DNA of 14,197 nt from Prado023 sp964638055. Its GTDB lineage: Bacteria; Actinomycetota; Actinomycetes; S36-B12; CAIYMF01. Positions 6,480 to 14,143 of this stretch are shown here, in pieces (the first letter of the stretch is position 1; every line of letters begins with the position of its first letter). The stretch covers positions 1 to 14,197 of the forward strand of contig CAZWXF010000077.1 of the NCBI GenBank assembly GCA_964638055.1. The letters are read 5' to 3'. The translations under genes were made by a program, and so were the position numbers. The notes beneath the pieces are model-generated. The model was not told the DNA's origin and made no database searches. It saw only the letters and a list, made by a program, of their open reading frames with translations.

Positions 6480-7901
6480 ATGTCCGAGGACGAGATCGAC
6501 CGCATGGGCGCTTTCGATGCCGTGATGTGGGGCATCGAGCAGGACCCGATCCTGCGCTCGCCGATCGTCGCCATGGTGGTCCTGGACCAGGAGCCCGACT
6601 CCGACGTCCTCCTGGACCGCGTGACACGGATGTCCCTGGCGGTCCCGAGGCTGCGGCAGCGGGTCATCGGCAACCCGATCTCCCTGGTTCCCCCGCGGTG
6701 GGAGGTCGATCCGCACTTCGACATGCGCTACCACGTCAAGCGGTACCACGTGCCCGCTGACGGCACGGTCCGTCCCGTCCTGCGGATCGCCGAGCAGATG
6801 GCCGAGCAGGACTTCGACAAGGACCGCCCGCTCTGGGAGGTGGCGGTCGTCCAGGGGTTCGACGGCGCGCGCAGCGCTGTGATCATGAAGATGCATCACT
6901 CGATCACCGACGGCGTGGGCGGCATCGCGATGGCGGCGAGCCTGTTCGACCTGACCCGGGATCCCGCCAGCGACCTCGGGCCCATGCCCGCGGAGCCCAC
7001 GGGCGAGGTGCTCGGCGTGTCAGGTCGACTGGTCCACGGCGCCAGGTACGCGACCCACGCCGTCGCGCGGCGCGGCAGGGCTCTGGCGTCCGGAGCGATC
7101 GAGCTGTCCACCCATGCGGCGAGCGACCTGATGGGAACTGCCGCCGCGGGCGGGGAGTTCGCCCAGTCGATGGGTCGCCTCCTGGCGCCCGCCTCGGTGC
7201 CGTTGAGCCCCCTGATGACAGGGCGGTCGCTCTCGGCCGAGGTCGCGGTGATCCAGGTCCCCTTCGCCGCCCTCAAGGCCAGTGCCAAGCAGGCAGGATC
7301 GACGCTGAACGACGCCTACATGGCGGCAGTCGCCGGCGGAGTCGCGACCTATCACGAGGCGCACAACGCCCCGGCCGACAAGGTCCGGGTGAACATGCCG
7401 GTCAACATGCGCTCCTCCGAGGACAACGTCGCGGGCAATCGCTGGGTACCGGCCCGCTTCCCCCTGCCGATCGACTCCGGCGACCCGTCCGCGCGGATGA
7501 AGAAGCTCTCGCCGGTGCTCCTGCAGGCCCGGACCGAGCCGGCGCTGGCCATCAGCGACACCATCATGCGCCTGCTCAGCGCCCTGCCCCAAGCCGTGAC
7601 GACCTCGGTCTCGGCAGGGATGATGAAGGGTTGCGACCTGGCGGTCACCAACGTCCCGGGCCCGCCGATCGCGCTGTATGCCGCGGGTGCGCTGGTGGAG
7701 AGCATCGTCCCCTTCGCGCCCAAGGGAGGGGCAGCTGCGAACGTGGCCCTGATGACCTACAACGGGACCGGCTTCGTGGGCGTCAACATCGATACCCGGG
7801 CGATCCCCGATCCTGACGTGTTCGTGGAGCACCTGCGTCGCGGGTTCGACGCAGTGCTGGCGATCTCGTCGCCCGACGCCCATGCGACGGTGGGCTTCTG
7901 A
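6480..7901 (+). CDS. WS/DGAT-type O-acyltransferase (wax ester synthase / diacylglycerol acyltransferase)
   Basis: A 473-residue member of the bacterial bifunctional WS/DGAT family, whose members transfer acyl groups from acyl-CoA to fatty alcohols or diacylglycerol to make storage lipid. The catalytic HHxxxDG motif is intact as HHSITDG (H139, H140, D144, G145). Other family marks are DFDKDRPLWEV before it, NMPVNMRSSEDNVAGNRW in the C-terminal half, and NVPGPP (391-396) with ALYAAG after it. Length is typical. The start is fixed by a strong AAGGAGAGG about 7 nt upstream. It stands alone between moeZ and the mannosyltransferase, with gaps of 116 and 94 nt. Actinobacteria often carry several paralogues with different substrates, so wax ester versus triacylglycerol cannot be told from sequence. 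Confidence 0.92.
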   Translation: MSEDEIDRMGAFDAVMWGIEQDPILRSPIVAMVVLDQEPDSDVLLDRVTRMSLAVPRLRQRVIGNPISLVPPRWEVDPHFDMRYHVKRYHVPADGTVRPVLRIAEQMAEQDFDKDRPLWEVAVVQGFDGARSAVIMKMHHSITDGVGGIAMAASLFDLTRDPASDLGPMPAEPTGEVLGVSGRLVHGARYATHAVARRGRALASGAIELSTHAASDLMGTAAAGGEFAQSMGRLLAPASVPLSPLMTGRSLSAEVAVIQVPFAALKASAKQAGSTLNDAYMAAVAGGVATYHEAHNAPADKVRVNMPVNMRSSEDNVAGNRWVPARFPLPIDSGDPSARMKKLSPVLLQARTEPALAISDTIMRLLSALPQAVTTSVSAGMMKGCDLAVTNVPGPPIALYAAGALVESIVPFAPKGGAAANVALMTYNGTGFVGVNIDTRAIPDPDVFVEHLRRGFDAVLAISSPDAHATVGF

Positions 7902-7982
7902 AGCAGCCAGACACGCAGCAGCCCGGCAGATCCGACCGATGAAGGGACCTCCAGCTGCGCGGGCGGTGGCCGAGCCCGGGCC

Positions 7983-7988
7983 TAGCAT
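7983..7988 (+). promoter_or_regulatory. -10 box of a probable leaderless pmt transcript
   Basis: TAGCAT lies exactly 7 nt before GTG 7996. This is the typical actinobacterial spacing in which the transcript begins at the start codon. No ribosome-binding site precedes this GTG or the upstream in-frame ATGs at 7882 and 7939. Confidence 0.55.
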
Positions 7989-7995
7989 TCCCGAG

Positions 7996-9561
7996 GTGAC
8001 CCTGCTGGTCGAGGAACCTGTCGCCTCCGCTCCTCGCCCGGCACGCCGCGTGCTGCATCGCCCGATGCCCACCGGGGCCTGGCGGGGCTGGGCTGGCCCC
8101 ATCGCGGTGACCCTGCTGGCGGCCTGGGTGCGGATCGTGGACCTCGGCCGGCCGCACGAGGTGATCTTCGACGAGCAGCACTATGTCAAGCAGGCGCTGG
8201 CCCTGCTGCGGTTCGGGTACGAGCGTGACGTCGTCGACGACGCCAACGACCAGATCCTCGACAGCGGCATCCCGTGGCGGGAGCTGGCGATCTTCAAGGA
8301 CTCGCCCGCGTTCGTCGTCCACCCGCCGGTGGGCAAGTGGGTGATCGCGTCGGGGGAGTGGATCTTCGGCCTGACGCCGTTCGGGTGGCGGTTCGGCCCG
8401 GCGGTGCTGGGGACGCTGACCGTCCTGCTGCTGGCCCGGATCATGCGCCGGCTGACCCGCTCCAACGTGGTCGGCACCATCGCCGGTCTGCTGCTGGCCC
8501 TGGACGGCGTCCATATCGTGATGAGCCGCTCGGCATTGCTGGACATCAGCCTCGCCTTCCTCGTCGTCGCGGCGTTCGGCCTGCTGCTGCTGGACCGAGA
8601 CGCCGCAAGACGGCGTCTCGACCGGTACGGCGCTGGTGCGCACCCTCCCCCTGCCCGGTTCGGCCCGGGCTTCGGCGTGCGCTGGTGGCGCATCGCGGCG
8701 GGCGTCGCCCTCGGCCTGGCCTGCGGGGTGAAGTGGAGCGGGCTGTGGTTCGTCGCGGCGTTCCTGGCCCTCACCCTGTTCTGGGACGTCCAGGCCCGCC
8801 GTGAGCTGGGCACAGCGAGGCCATGGCAGGCAGCCGTGATCCGTGACTGCCTCCCCGCGTTGTTCTCCCTCGTGGGCGTGGGCGTCGCCGTGTACGTGCT
8901 CACCTGGGCGGGCTGGTTCCTCAGCGACTCGGCATACGACCGCACCTGGGCCGCGACGCACCCGGGCGCGTGGTACGTCCCCGACGCGTTGCGCTCACTC
9001 ATCGAGTACCACCGCGCGGCCTGGCAGTTCCACGTCAACCTGCACTCGCCGCACTCGTACGAGTCCAGCGCCTGGTCCTGGCTGGTCATGTCCCGGCCCA
9101 CGCTCTTCGCCTACACCTCCGACGGGCTGACCTGCGGCGCGGACAAGTGCTCCTCGGCTGTCCTGGCACTCGGCAACCCGGCGATCTGGTGGGCGGGCCT
9201 GCTGGCCGTGGCCCACAACGGCTGGCGGGCGGTGGCCGGGCGGGACTGGCGCAACGGCGCCCTGATGGTCGGCTACCTCGCGGGCTGGCTGCCGTGGCTG
9301 CTGTACCACGACCGCACGATCTTCACCTTCTACACAGTCGTGATGGTCCCCTTCCTGTGCGGGATGCTCTCGATGTCGCTGGCCAGTCTGCCCGGGGGGT
9401 CTGACAGCGGGCCCGCGCGGCGCAGGTGGGGACTGATCGCCGCGGGCGCGCTCCTCGTCCTCGTCGTCGTCGCCGCCTGGTACTTCATGCCCATCTGGAC
9501 CGGTGAGACGCTGACCTACGACCAGTGGCATCGGCGCATGTGGTTCCCGACCTGGATCTGA
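7996..9561 (+). CDS. pmt: Dolichyl-phosphate-mannose-type protein O-mannosyltransferase (GT39)
   Basis: A 521-residue polytopic membrane protein of the PMT family, which moves mannose from polyprenyl-phosphate mannose to Ser/Thr of exported proteins, coupled to secretion. The first membrane segment (about residues 31-49) is followed by the acidic catalytic-loop motif IFDEQHYVKQA (D59, E60). HPPVGK (109-114) is the conserved PMT loop motif. About ten further hydrophobic segments follow, ending with a Tyr/Trp-rich tail (YDQWHRRMWFPTWI). Gene order (pmt next to rsmI and metG) matches M. tuberculosis Rv1002c and its neighbours. GTG 7996 is chosen for the -10 box 7 nt upstream. The frame is open to ATG 7882, overlapping the acyltransferase, but that extension lacks a ribosome-binding site and would add 38 residues. 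The start is less certain than the identity. Confidence 0.92.
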   Translation: MTLLVEEPVASAPRPARRVLHRPMPTGAWRGWAGPIAVTLLAAWVRIVDLGRPHEVIFDEQHYVKQALALLRFGYERDVVDDANDQILDSGIPWRELAIFKDSPAFVVHPPVGKWVIASGEWIFGLTPFGWRFGPAVLGTLTVLLLARIMRRLTRSNVVGTIAGLLLALDGVHIVMSRSALLDISLAFLVVAAFGLLLLDRDAARRRLDRYGAGAHPPPARFGPGFGVRWWRIAAGVALGLACGVKWSGLWFVAAFLALTLFWDVQARRELGTARPWQAAVIRDCLPALFSLVGVGVAVYVLTWAGWFLSDSAYDRTWAATHPGAWYVPDALRSLIEYHRAAWQFHVNLHSPHSYESSAWSWLVMSRPTLFAYTSDGLTCGADKCSSAVLALGNPAIWWAGLLAVAHNGWRAVAGRDWRNGALMVGYLAGWLPWLLYHDRTIFTFYTVVMVPFLCGMLSMSLASLPGGSDSGPARRRWGLIAAGALLVLVVVAAWYFMPIWTGETLTYDQWHRRMWFPTWI

Positions 9562-9594
9562 GCCACCGGCTCCAGGGCCCGGATCTCCTGACGT

Positions 9595-9640
9595 CCCGGG
9601 GAGCTCCGGGCCCACACTCGATCGTGATTGGTCTCGATCG
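9595..9640. terminator. Hairpins between convergent pmt and rsmI, possible bidirectional terminator
   Basis: Two inverted repeats lie in the 122-nt gap between the two 3' ends: CCCGGG/CTCCGGG (9595-9610, tetraloop GAGC, one G-T pair), and CGATCG (9619-9624) with CGATCG (9635-9640) around a 10-nt loop. Their place between convergent genes suggests termination on both strands, but T-tracts are lacking. Confidence 0.35.
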
Positions 9641-9683
9641 CTCCAGGTCGGGGCAGTGGGCTCGCGGGCTCCACGCTGGAGCG

Positions 9684-10550
9684 TCAGGTCCCCCGGACCA
9701 CCGCGTCGTAGACGACCCGCCTGGGGACCCCCCGGGCGCGGGCGACGGCTGCCATCGCCTCCCTGCGCTCCTGCCCGGAGGCTTCCAGTGCTGCCACGGC
9801 GGCGGCCAGGTCCGCGGGATCGACCTCACCGGCAGGAGCGGGTGCTGCGCCGGCCACGACGATGGTGATCTCCCCTCGCACGCCTGTCCCGGCCCAGTCG
9901 GCCAGATCGCCCAGGCACCCGCGACGGACCTCCTCGTACGTCTTGGACAGCTCGCGACACACAGCCGCTGGACGGTCGGCGCCGAACGCCGCTGCCATGT
10001 CCGCCAGTGTCGCGGCCAACCGGTGCGGGGCCTCGAAGAAGACCTGGGTGCGGACCTCCCCGGAGAGGTCCGCCAGGCGTCTCCGCCGCGCAGCGGTCCC
10101 GCGCGGGAGGAACCCGTCGAAGCAGAAGCGCTCGCACGGCAGCCCGCTGACTGCCAGGGCGGTCGTCACCGCCGAGGGCCCCGGCAGCGAGGTCACCCGA
10201 TGCCCGGCGTCGATGGCGGCCCGCGCCGCGCGGAAGCCGGGGTCGCTCACCGAGGGCATCCCCGCGTCGGTGACCAGCGCCACGACCGCCCCCTCGGCCA
10301 GGGCGGCCAGGAGCCGGGGCATCCGTGCCTGCTCCACGCCCTCGTAGAAGGAGATGACCGGCCCGTCACGCTGAACCCTGAGGTCGGCCATCAGACGCCG
10401 CAGCCGGCGCGTGTCCTCGGCCGCGACGAGGTCCGCCGATGCCAGCAGGGCGGCCAGGCGGGGCGAGGCATCCTGGGGATTCCCCAGCGGGGTTCCGGCC
10501 AGGACCAGCGTTCCCGCTCCCACCGGATGGTCCTGCCCGGTCACGGCCAT
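9684..10550 (-). CDS. rsmI: 16S rRNA (cytidine1402-2'-O)-methyltransferase RsmI
   Basis: A 288-residue tetrapyrrole-methylase-fold enzyme that uses SAM to 2'-O-methylate C1402 in the decoding centre of 16S rRNA. Diagnostic segments are GTLVLAGTPLGNPQD (13-27), LVAAEDTRRLRRL (41-53), ISFYEGVEQ, LVTDAGMPSVSDPG (92-105), SLPGPSAVTTAL, CFDGFLPR and FFEAPHR. The C-terminus ends in REAMAAVARARGVPRRVVYDAVV, as in many homologues. Length is normal. It is the only reverse-strand gene here and is divergent from metG, an arrangement conserved in actinobacteria. ATG at 10550-10548 is chosen because a CACTAT -10-like box lies 6 nt upstream. An in-frame GTG two codons later is the main alternative. Confidence 0.95.
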   Translation of the reverse strand: MAVTGQDHPVGAGTLVLAGTPLGNPQDASPRLAALLASADLVAAEDTRRLRRLMADLRVQRDGPVISFYEGVEQARMPRLLAALAEGAVVALVTDAGMPSVSDPGFRAARAAIDAGHRVTSLPGPSAVTTALAVSGLPCERFCFDGFLPRGTAARRRRLADLSGEVRTQVFFEAPHRLAATLADMAAAFGADRPAAVCRELSKTYEEVRRGCLGDLADWAGTGVRGEITIVVAGAAPAPAGEVDPADLAAAVAALEASGQERREAMAAVARARGVPRRVVYDAVVRGT

Positions 10551-10556
10551 CGCTCC

Positions 10557-10562
10557 ATAGTG
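10557..10562 (-). promoter_or_regulatory. Possible -10 box for a leaderless rsmI transcript
   Basis: On the reverse strand CACTAT lies 6 nt before the rsmI ATG, the same spacing as the metG box. It keeps the key A2 and A5-T6 positions of TATAAT. No ribosome-binding site at a workable distance is present. Confidence 0.35.
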
Positions 10563-10625
10563 CCCGACGCCGATCCGACCGGACGATGGGGCCTTCGAGC
10601 CTCGGGGCCATGCGGGTGCCCCGCC

Positions 10626-10631
10626 TAGAAT
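10626..10631 (+). promoter_or_regulatory. -10 box of a probable leaderless metG transcript
   Basis: TAGAAT lies 6 nt before ATG 10638. There is no ribosome-binding site, so transcription should begin at or next to the ATG. The divergent rsmI and metG promoters share an 87-nt gap (10551-10637). Confidence 0.6.
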
Positions 10632-10637
10632 CGGCGC

Positions 10638-12248
10638 ATGAGCCCGTCCGGCAAGGCGTTCTACGTCACGACGCCGATCTACTACGTCAACGACGCCCCG
10701 CACATCGGGCACGCCTACACCACGGTCGCGGCCGACACGATCGCCAGGTGGCATCGGCAGCGGGGCGAGGCGGTCTGGTTCCTCACGGGCACCGACGAGC
10801 ACGGCGAGAAGGTGATGCGCACCGCGCAGGCGGCCGGGGTCTCGCCCCAGGAGTGGGCGGACAAGCTCGTCGCCGAGCACTGGGAGCCAGTCCTGCGGAC
10901 GCTGGACGTAGCCAACGACGACTTCATCCGGACCACGCAGCGCCGCCATGAGCTGCGCGTGGGGAACTTCCTGACGAAGCTGCGCGACGCCGGGTACATC
11001 TACTCCGGGGACTACGAGGGTCCGTACTGTGTGGGCTGCGAGGAGTTCAAGCTGCCGGGCGAGCTCGTGCCCGGCACGGGGGAGGACGAGGGCAAGCAGC
11101 TGTGCCCGATCCACCTGAGACCCGTCGAGAACCTCTCGGAGACCAACTGGTTCTTTCGGCTCTCGGCGTTCCAGGACGCCCTGATCGAGCACTACGAGGT
11201 CAACGCAACCGCGGTGGCGCCGGCCAGCGCCCGCAACGAGGTCGTCTCCTTCATCCGCGGTGGGCTGCAGGACCTCTCGATCTCGCGGTCGACCTTCGAC
11301 TGGGGCATCCCCGTCCCCTGGGACGATCGCCAGGTCGTGTACGTCTGGTTCGACGCCCTGCTCAACTACGCCACGGCCGTCGGCCTGGGCGATCGGCCGC
11401 CGCTGGAAGGGGCAGCGAGGTTCGCCTCGACGTGGCCCGCTGACATCCACCTGGTGGGCAAGGACATCCTGCGCTTCCACGGAGTCATCTGGCCGGCGAT
11501 GCTCATGGCGGCCGGCCTCCCCCTGCCCAAGCAGGTCTTTGCCCACGGCTGGCTGCTCGTCGGGGGCGAGAAGATGAGCAAGAGCCGCCTGACCGGGATC
11601 GCCCCCAGCCAGGTCATCGACCACTTCGGCGTCGACGCGTTCCGGTACTACTTCCTGCGCGCGATCCAGTTCGGCCAGGACGGGTCGTTCTCGTGGGAGG
11701 ACATGACCGCTCGGTACACCTCGGAGCTCGCCAACGGCCTGGGCAACCTCGGCTCGCGGGCGACCGCGATGGTCGGCAAGTACTTCGACGGCGTGCTGCC
11801 CGAGCCCGGTCCCTTCGCCAACGCAGACCTCGCACTGGCCGACGACCTGTTCAGCGCCGTCCAGGATGCCGATGACGGGTACTCGAAGCTGGACTTCGCC
11901 GACGGGATCGGGGCTGTCAAGGCGTTCGTGGACGCGGTGAACCTCTACGTGACCGAGCAGCAGCCGTGGGCGCTGGCCAAGCGCGCGGACGACCCGATCG
12001 CCCGGGAGCGGCTCGCCACGGTCCTCTACGTCACCTGCGAGGCGTTGCGCGCGATCGCCGTCCTGCACAACGCGGTGATGCCCCGCGCGATGGGCCTGCT
12101 GTGGGAGTCCATCGGCGCCGCGGAGGGCCTGGGCCCGATCGGCTCGCAGACGATCGAGGCCGTCGCCCGATGGGGGCAGCTGCCCGCCGGGGTGCGCGTC
12201 ACCAAGGGGGCGCCGCTCTTCCCGCGCCTCGCCGACGAGACCGCCTGA
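10638..12248 (+). CDS. metG: Methionyl-tRNA synthetase
   Basis: A 536-residue class I synthetase that charges initiator and elongator tRNA-Met. The ATP-binding HIGH motif is H22-I-G-H25 in NDAPHIGHAYT, and the KMSKS loop is at 312-316 (EKMSKSRLTG). The connective domain holds one zinc-knuckle-like set, C-x2-C in YCVGCEEF and C-x2-H in LCPIH. The C-terminal anticodon-binding helices are present (YSKLDFADGIGAVKAFVDAVNLYVTEQQPWALAK). There is no C-terminal tRNA-binding (EMAP-like) domain, in keeping with the short actinobacterial form. The start is set by the HIGH-motif distance and the -10 box just upstream. tatD follows after 9 nt and rsmA overlaps tatD, so the three are probably one operon. 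Confidence 0.97.
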   Translation: MSPSGKAFYVTTPIYYVNDAPHIGHAYTTVAADTIARWHRQRGEAVWFLTGTDEHGEKVMRTAQAAGVSPQEWADKLVAEHWEPVLRTLDVANDDFIRTTQRRHELRVGNFLTKLRDAGYIYSGDYEGPYCVGCEEFKLPGELVPGTGEDEGKQLCPIHLRPVENLSETNWFFRLSAFQDALIEHYEVNATAVAPASARNEVVSFIRGGLQDLSISRSTFDWGIPVPWDDRQVVYVWFDALLNYATAVGLGDRPPLEGAARFASTWPADIHLVGKDILRFHGVIWPAMLMAAGLPLPKQVFAHGWLLVGGEKMSKSRLTGIAPSQVIDHFGVDAFRYYFLRAIQFGQDGSFSWEDMTARYTSELANGLGNLGSRATAMVGKYFDGVLPEPGPFANADLALADDLFSAVQDADDGYSKLDFADGIGAVKAFVDAVNLYVTEQQPWALAKRADDPIARERLATVLYVTCEALRAIAVLHNAVMPRAMGLLWESIGAAEGLGPIGSQTIEAVARWGQLPAGVRVTKGAPLFPRLADETA

Positions 12249-12257
12249 GGCGCCCAG

Positions 12258-13115
12258 GTGCCCGGCCCCAGACGGCGTCCGCCCCTCCCTGAGCCCCTGC
12301 CGGGGCCGGTGATCGACTCGCACTGCCACATCGACATGCGGGGGGCGGGCCAGGAGGAGCTGTCGGCCTCGCAGGCGCTGGAGGCTGCCCGATCGGTGAA
12401 CGTCACGCGGATCGTCCAGGTCGGGTGCTCGCTGCCGGACCTCGAGCCGGCGGTCCGGATGGCCCAGGAGCATGACGGGATCGTCGCCGCCATCGGGATC
12501 CATCCCAACGACGCCCCGCGACTGGCCCGACGAGGGCAGCTCGACGACGCGCTGGCCACCGTCGAGGCGCTGGCCTCGGGGGAGCCGCGCGTGCGCGGGA
12601 TCGGCGAGACCGGGCTGGACCATTTCCGGACCCGGGACGAGGTCGACTGGCCGATCCAGGAGGAGTCGTTCCGTCGGCACATCGACATGGCCCGCCGGCT
12701 GGGCCGGGCCCTGGTGATCCACGACCGCGACGCCCACGACGATGTCATCCGCGTGCTGCTCCAGGAACGACGCGGGGCGGGCCTGCCGGACGTGGTGGTC
12801 TTCCACTGCTTCTCCGGTGACGCGGCCATGGCCAGGCTCGCCACCGAGCATGGGTGGTACCTGTCGTTCGCCGGGACCGTCACGTTCGGCAATGCGCGGA
12901 ACCTCCACGAGGCGGCGCCGATCGTGCCGCGGGAGCTCCTCCTGGTCGAGACCGACGCCCCCTACCTGACCCCCACGCCGCATCGCGGCCAGGTCAACGC
13001 GAGCTATCTCGTGCCGCTGACGGTCCGGTCGCTGGCCGACCTGAGGGGGCAGGACCTGCCGGAGCTGTGCGCGGACCTGATGGCGAACACGCAGCGCGCC
13101 TTCGGGGCGTGGTGA
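12258..13115 (+). CDS. tatD: TatD-family metal-dependent hydrolase / DNase
   Basis: A 285-residue TIM-barrel amidohydrolase-like enzyme. TatD proteins are Mg/Mn-dependent 3'-5' exonucleases implicated in DNA repair and, in some species, RNA quality control. Metal ligands are in place: H22 and H24 in DSHCHID, E117 in GIGETGLDHF, H155 in VIHDRDAHDD, H183 in FHCFSG, and D233 in ETDAPYLTP. The start GTG 12258 is 9 nt after metG with AGG next to it; the first 17 residues are Pro/Arg-rich and poorly constrained, so a shorter start cannot be excluded. It ends in a 4-nt GTGA overlap with rsmA. Confidence 0.94.
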   Translation: MPGPRRRPPLPEPLPGPVIDSHCHIDMRGAGQEELSASQALEAARSVNVTRIVQVGCSLPDLEPAVRMAQEHDGIVAAIGIHPNDAPRLARRGQLDDALATVEALASGEPRVRGIGETGLDHFRTRDEVDWPIQEESFRRHIDMARRLGRALVIHDRDAHDDVIRVLLQERRGAGLPDVVVFHCFSGDAAMARLATEHGWYLSFAGTVTFGNARNLHEAAPIVPRELLLVETDAPYLTPTPHRGQVNASYLVPLTVRSLADLRGQDLPELCADLMANTQRAFGAW

Positions 13116-14020
13116 GTCCCGTCGCGGATTCCGACGGGGCGCCGGTCGAGCCGCCTCTCGCTGCGACCGGCGAGCCGACGGGGCCGCGCCTGCTGGGTGC
13201 CGGGCGGATCCGCGAGCTGGCCGCCGAGCTCGGGCTTCGTCCGACCAAGACGCTCGGCCAGAACTTCGTCCACGATGCCAACACCGTCCGGCGCATCGTC
13301 CGGGTGGCCCAGGTGGTGCCGGACGACGTGGTGCTCGAGGTCGGCCCGGGACTGGGGTCGCTCACGCTGGCCCTCCTGGGCGCGGTGGACCAGGTGGTGG
13401 CGGTCGAGATCGATGCCGTGCTCGCCGGCCGCCTGCCGTTGACCGTGACCGAGCAGGGTGGACCTTCACGCCTCCGAGTGGTGACCGCCGACGCGCTGCG
13501 GGTGGCGCAGCTTCCCGGCCCTGCCCCCACGGCCCTGGTCGCGAACCTGCCCTACAACGTGAGCGTGCCGGTCCTGCTGCACCTGCTGGCGACGTTCCCC
13601 AGCCTCCGCTCGGCGACCGTCATGGTCCAGCTCGAGGTCGCCCAGCGACTGGCCGCCCCGCCGGGCAGCCGCGTCTATGGCGTGCCATCGGCGAAGGCCG
13701 CGTGGTTCGGGGAGGTCTCGGGTGCGGGCGTGGTGTCACGGGCGGTGTTCTGGCCCGAGCCGAACGTCGACTCCGGCCTCGTGCGGATCGTGCGCCGTCC
13801 GCCCCCGCGGCTCGATGTGGAGCGCGACGAGGTGTTCGCGGTCGTGGACGCCGCCTTCAGCCAGCGGCGCAAGATGCTGCGGTCTGCACTGGCCGGATGG
13901 GCCGGGTCGTCCTCCCGGGCCGAGGCGGTGCTGCGATCAGCGCGGGTGGCTCCGACAGCCCGGGGCGAGGCCCTGACGATCGCCGAGTTCGCCGCCATCG
14001 CGGCGGCAGCGCGGGACTGA
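13112..14020 (+). CDS. rsmA: 16S rRNA (adenine1518-N6/adenine1519-N6)-dimethyltransferase
   Basis: A 302-residue SAM-dependent enzyme (KsgA/Dim1 family) that dimethylates A1518 and A1519 near the 3' end of 16S rRNA during late 30S assembly. Recognisable parts are LRPTKTLGQNFVHD (42-55), SAM motif I EVGPGLGSLT (76-85), the acidic motif VAVEIDAVLAGRL, the catalytic motif NLPYN (145-149), and the C-terminal FSQRRKMLRSAL. The start GTG 13112 overlaps the tatD stop as GTGA; a GTG one codon earlier is also possible. The first 30 or so residues are a Pro/Ala/Gly-rich extension before the usual LLGAGRIRELA. In mycobacteria rpfB lies between tatD and rsmA, and it is absent here. Confidence 0.95.
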   Translation: MSPVADSDGAPVEPPLAATGEPTGPRLLGAGRIRELAAELGLRPTKTLGQNFVHDANTVRRIVRVAQVVPDDVVLEVGPGLGSLTLALLGAVDQVVAVEIDAVLAGRLPLTVTEQGGPSRLRVVTADALRVAQLPGPAPTALVANLPYNVSVPVLLHLLATFPSLRSATVMVQLEVAQRLAAPPGSRVYGVPSAKAAWFGEVSGAGVVSRAVFWPEPNVDSGLVRIVRRPPPRLDVERDEVFAVVDAAFSQRRKMLRSALAGWAGSSSRAEAVLRSARVAPTARGEALTIAEFAAIAAAARD

Positions 14021-14032
14021 CGTCCTGCGTCG

Positions 14033-14050
14033 GCGGGGGACTGCCCCCGC
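14033..14050 (+). terminator. Strong hairpin after rsmA
   Basis: GCGGGGG (14033-14039), loop ACTG, CCCCCGC (14044-14050): a perfect 7-bp GC stem starting 13 nt after the rsmA stop. It has no T-tract, which is common for actinobacterial terminators. It probably closes the metG-tatD-rsmA unit, so ispE, which often follows rsmA, would need its own promoter if present beyond the window. Confidence 0.5.
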
Positions 14051-14143
14051 ACCTGCGCCCGCCCGCCCGGACGCTTCCGCACGCGCTGCCAGCCCGACCC
14101 CCCGCACGCTCGCTGCCCGCGTGAACCTCCCCCACTTACGCTT

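Noticed and set aside
9630..9650. A further degenerate copy of the interspersed repeat (shares GGTCTCGAT with the unit at 1183)
   Set aside because: Only nine bases match and the remainder diverges; it is better read as part of the hairpin region between pmt and rsmI.
9684..12983. A 1099-codon open frame on the reverse strand across rsmI, metG and tatD
   Set aside because: Only the rsmI part has family motifs. The rest is antisense to metG and tatD, whose motifs are unambiguous, and is a by-product of extreme GC codon bias.
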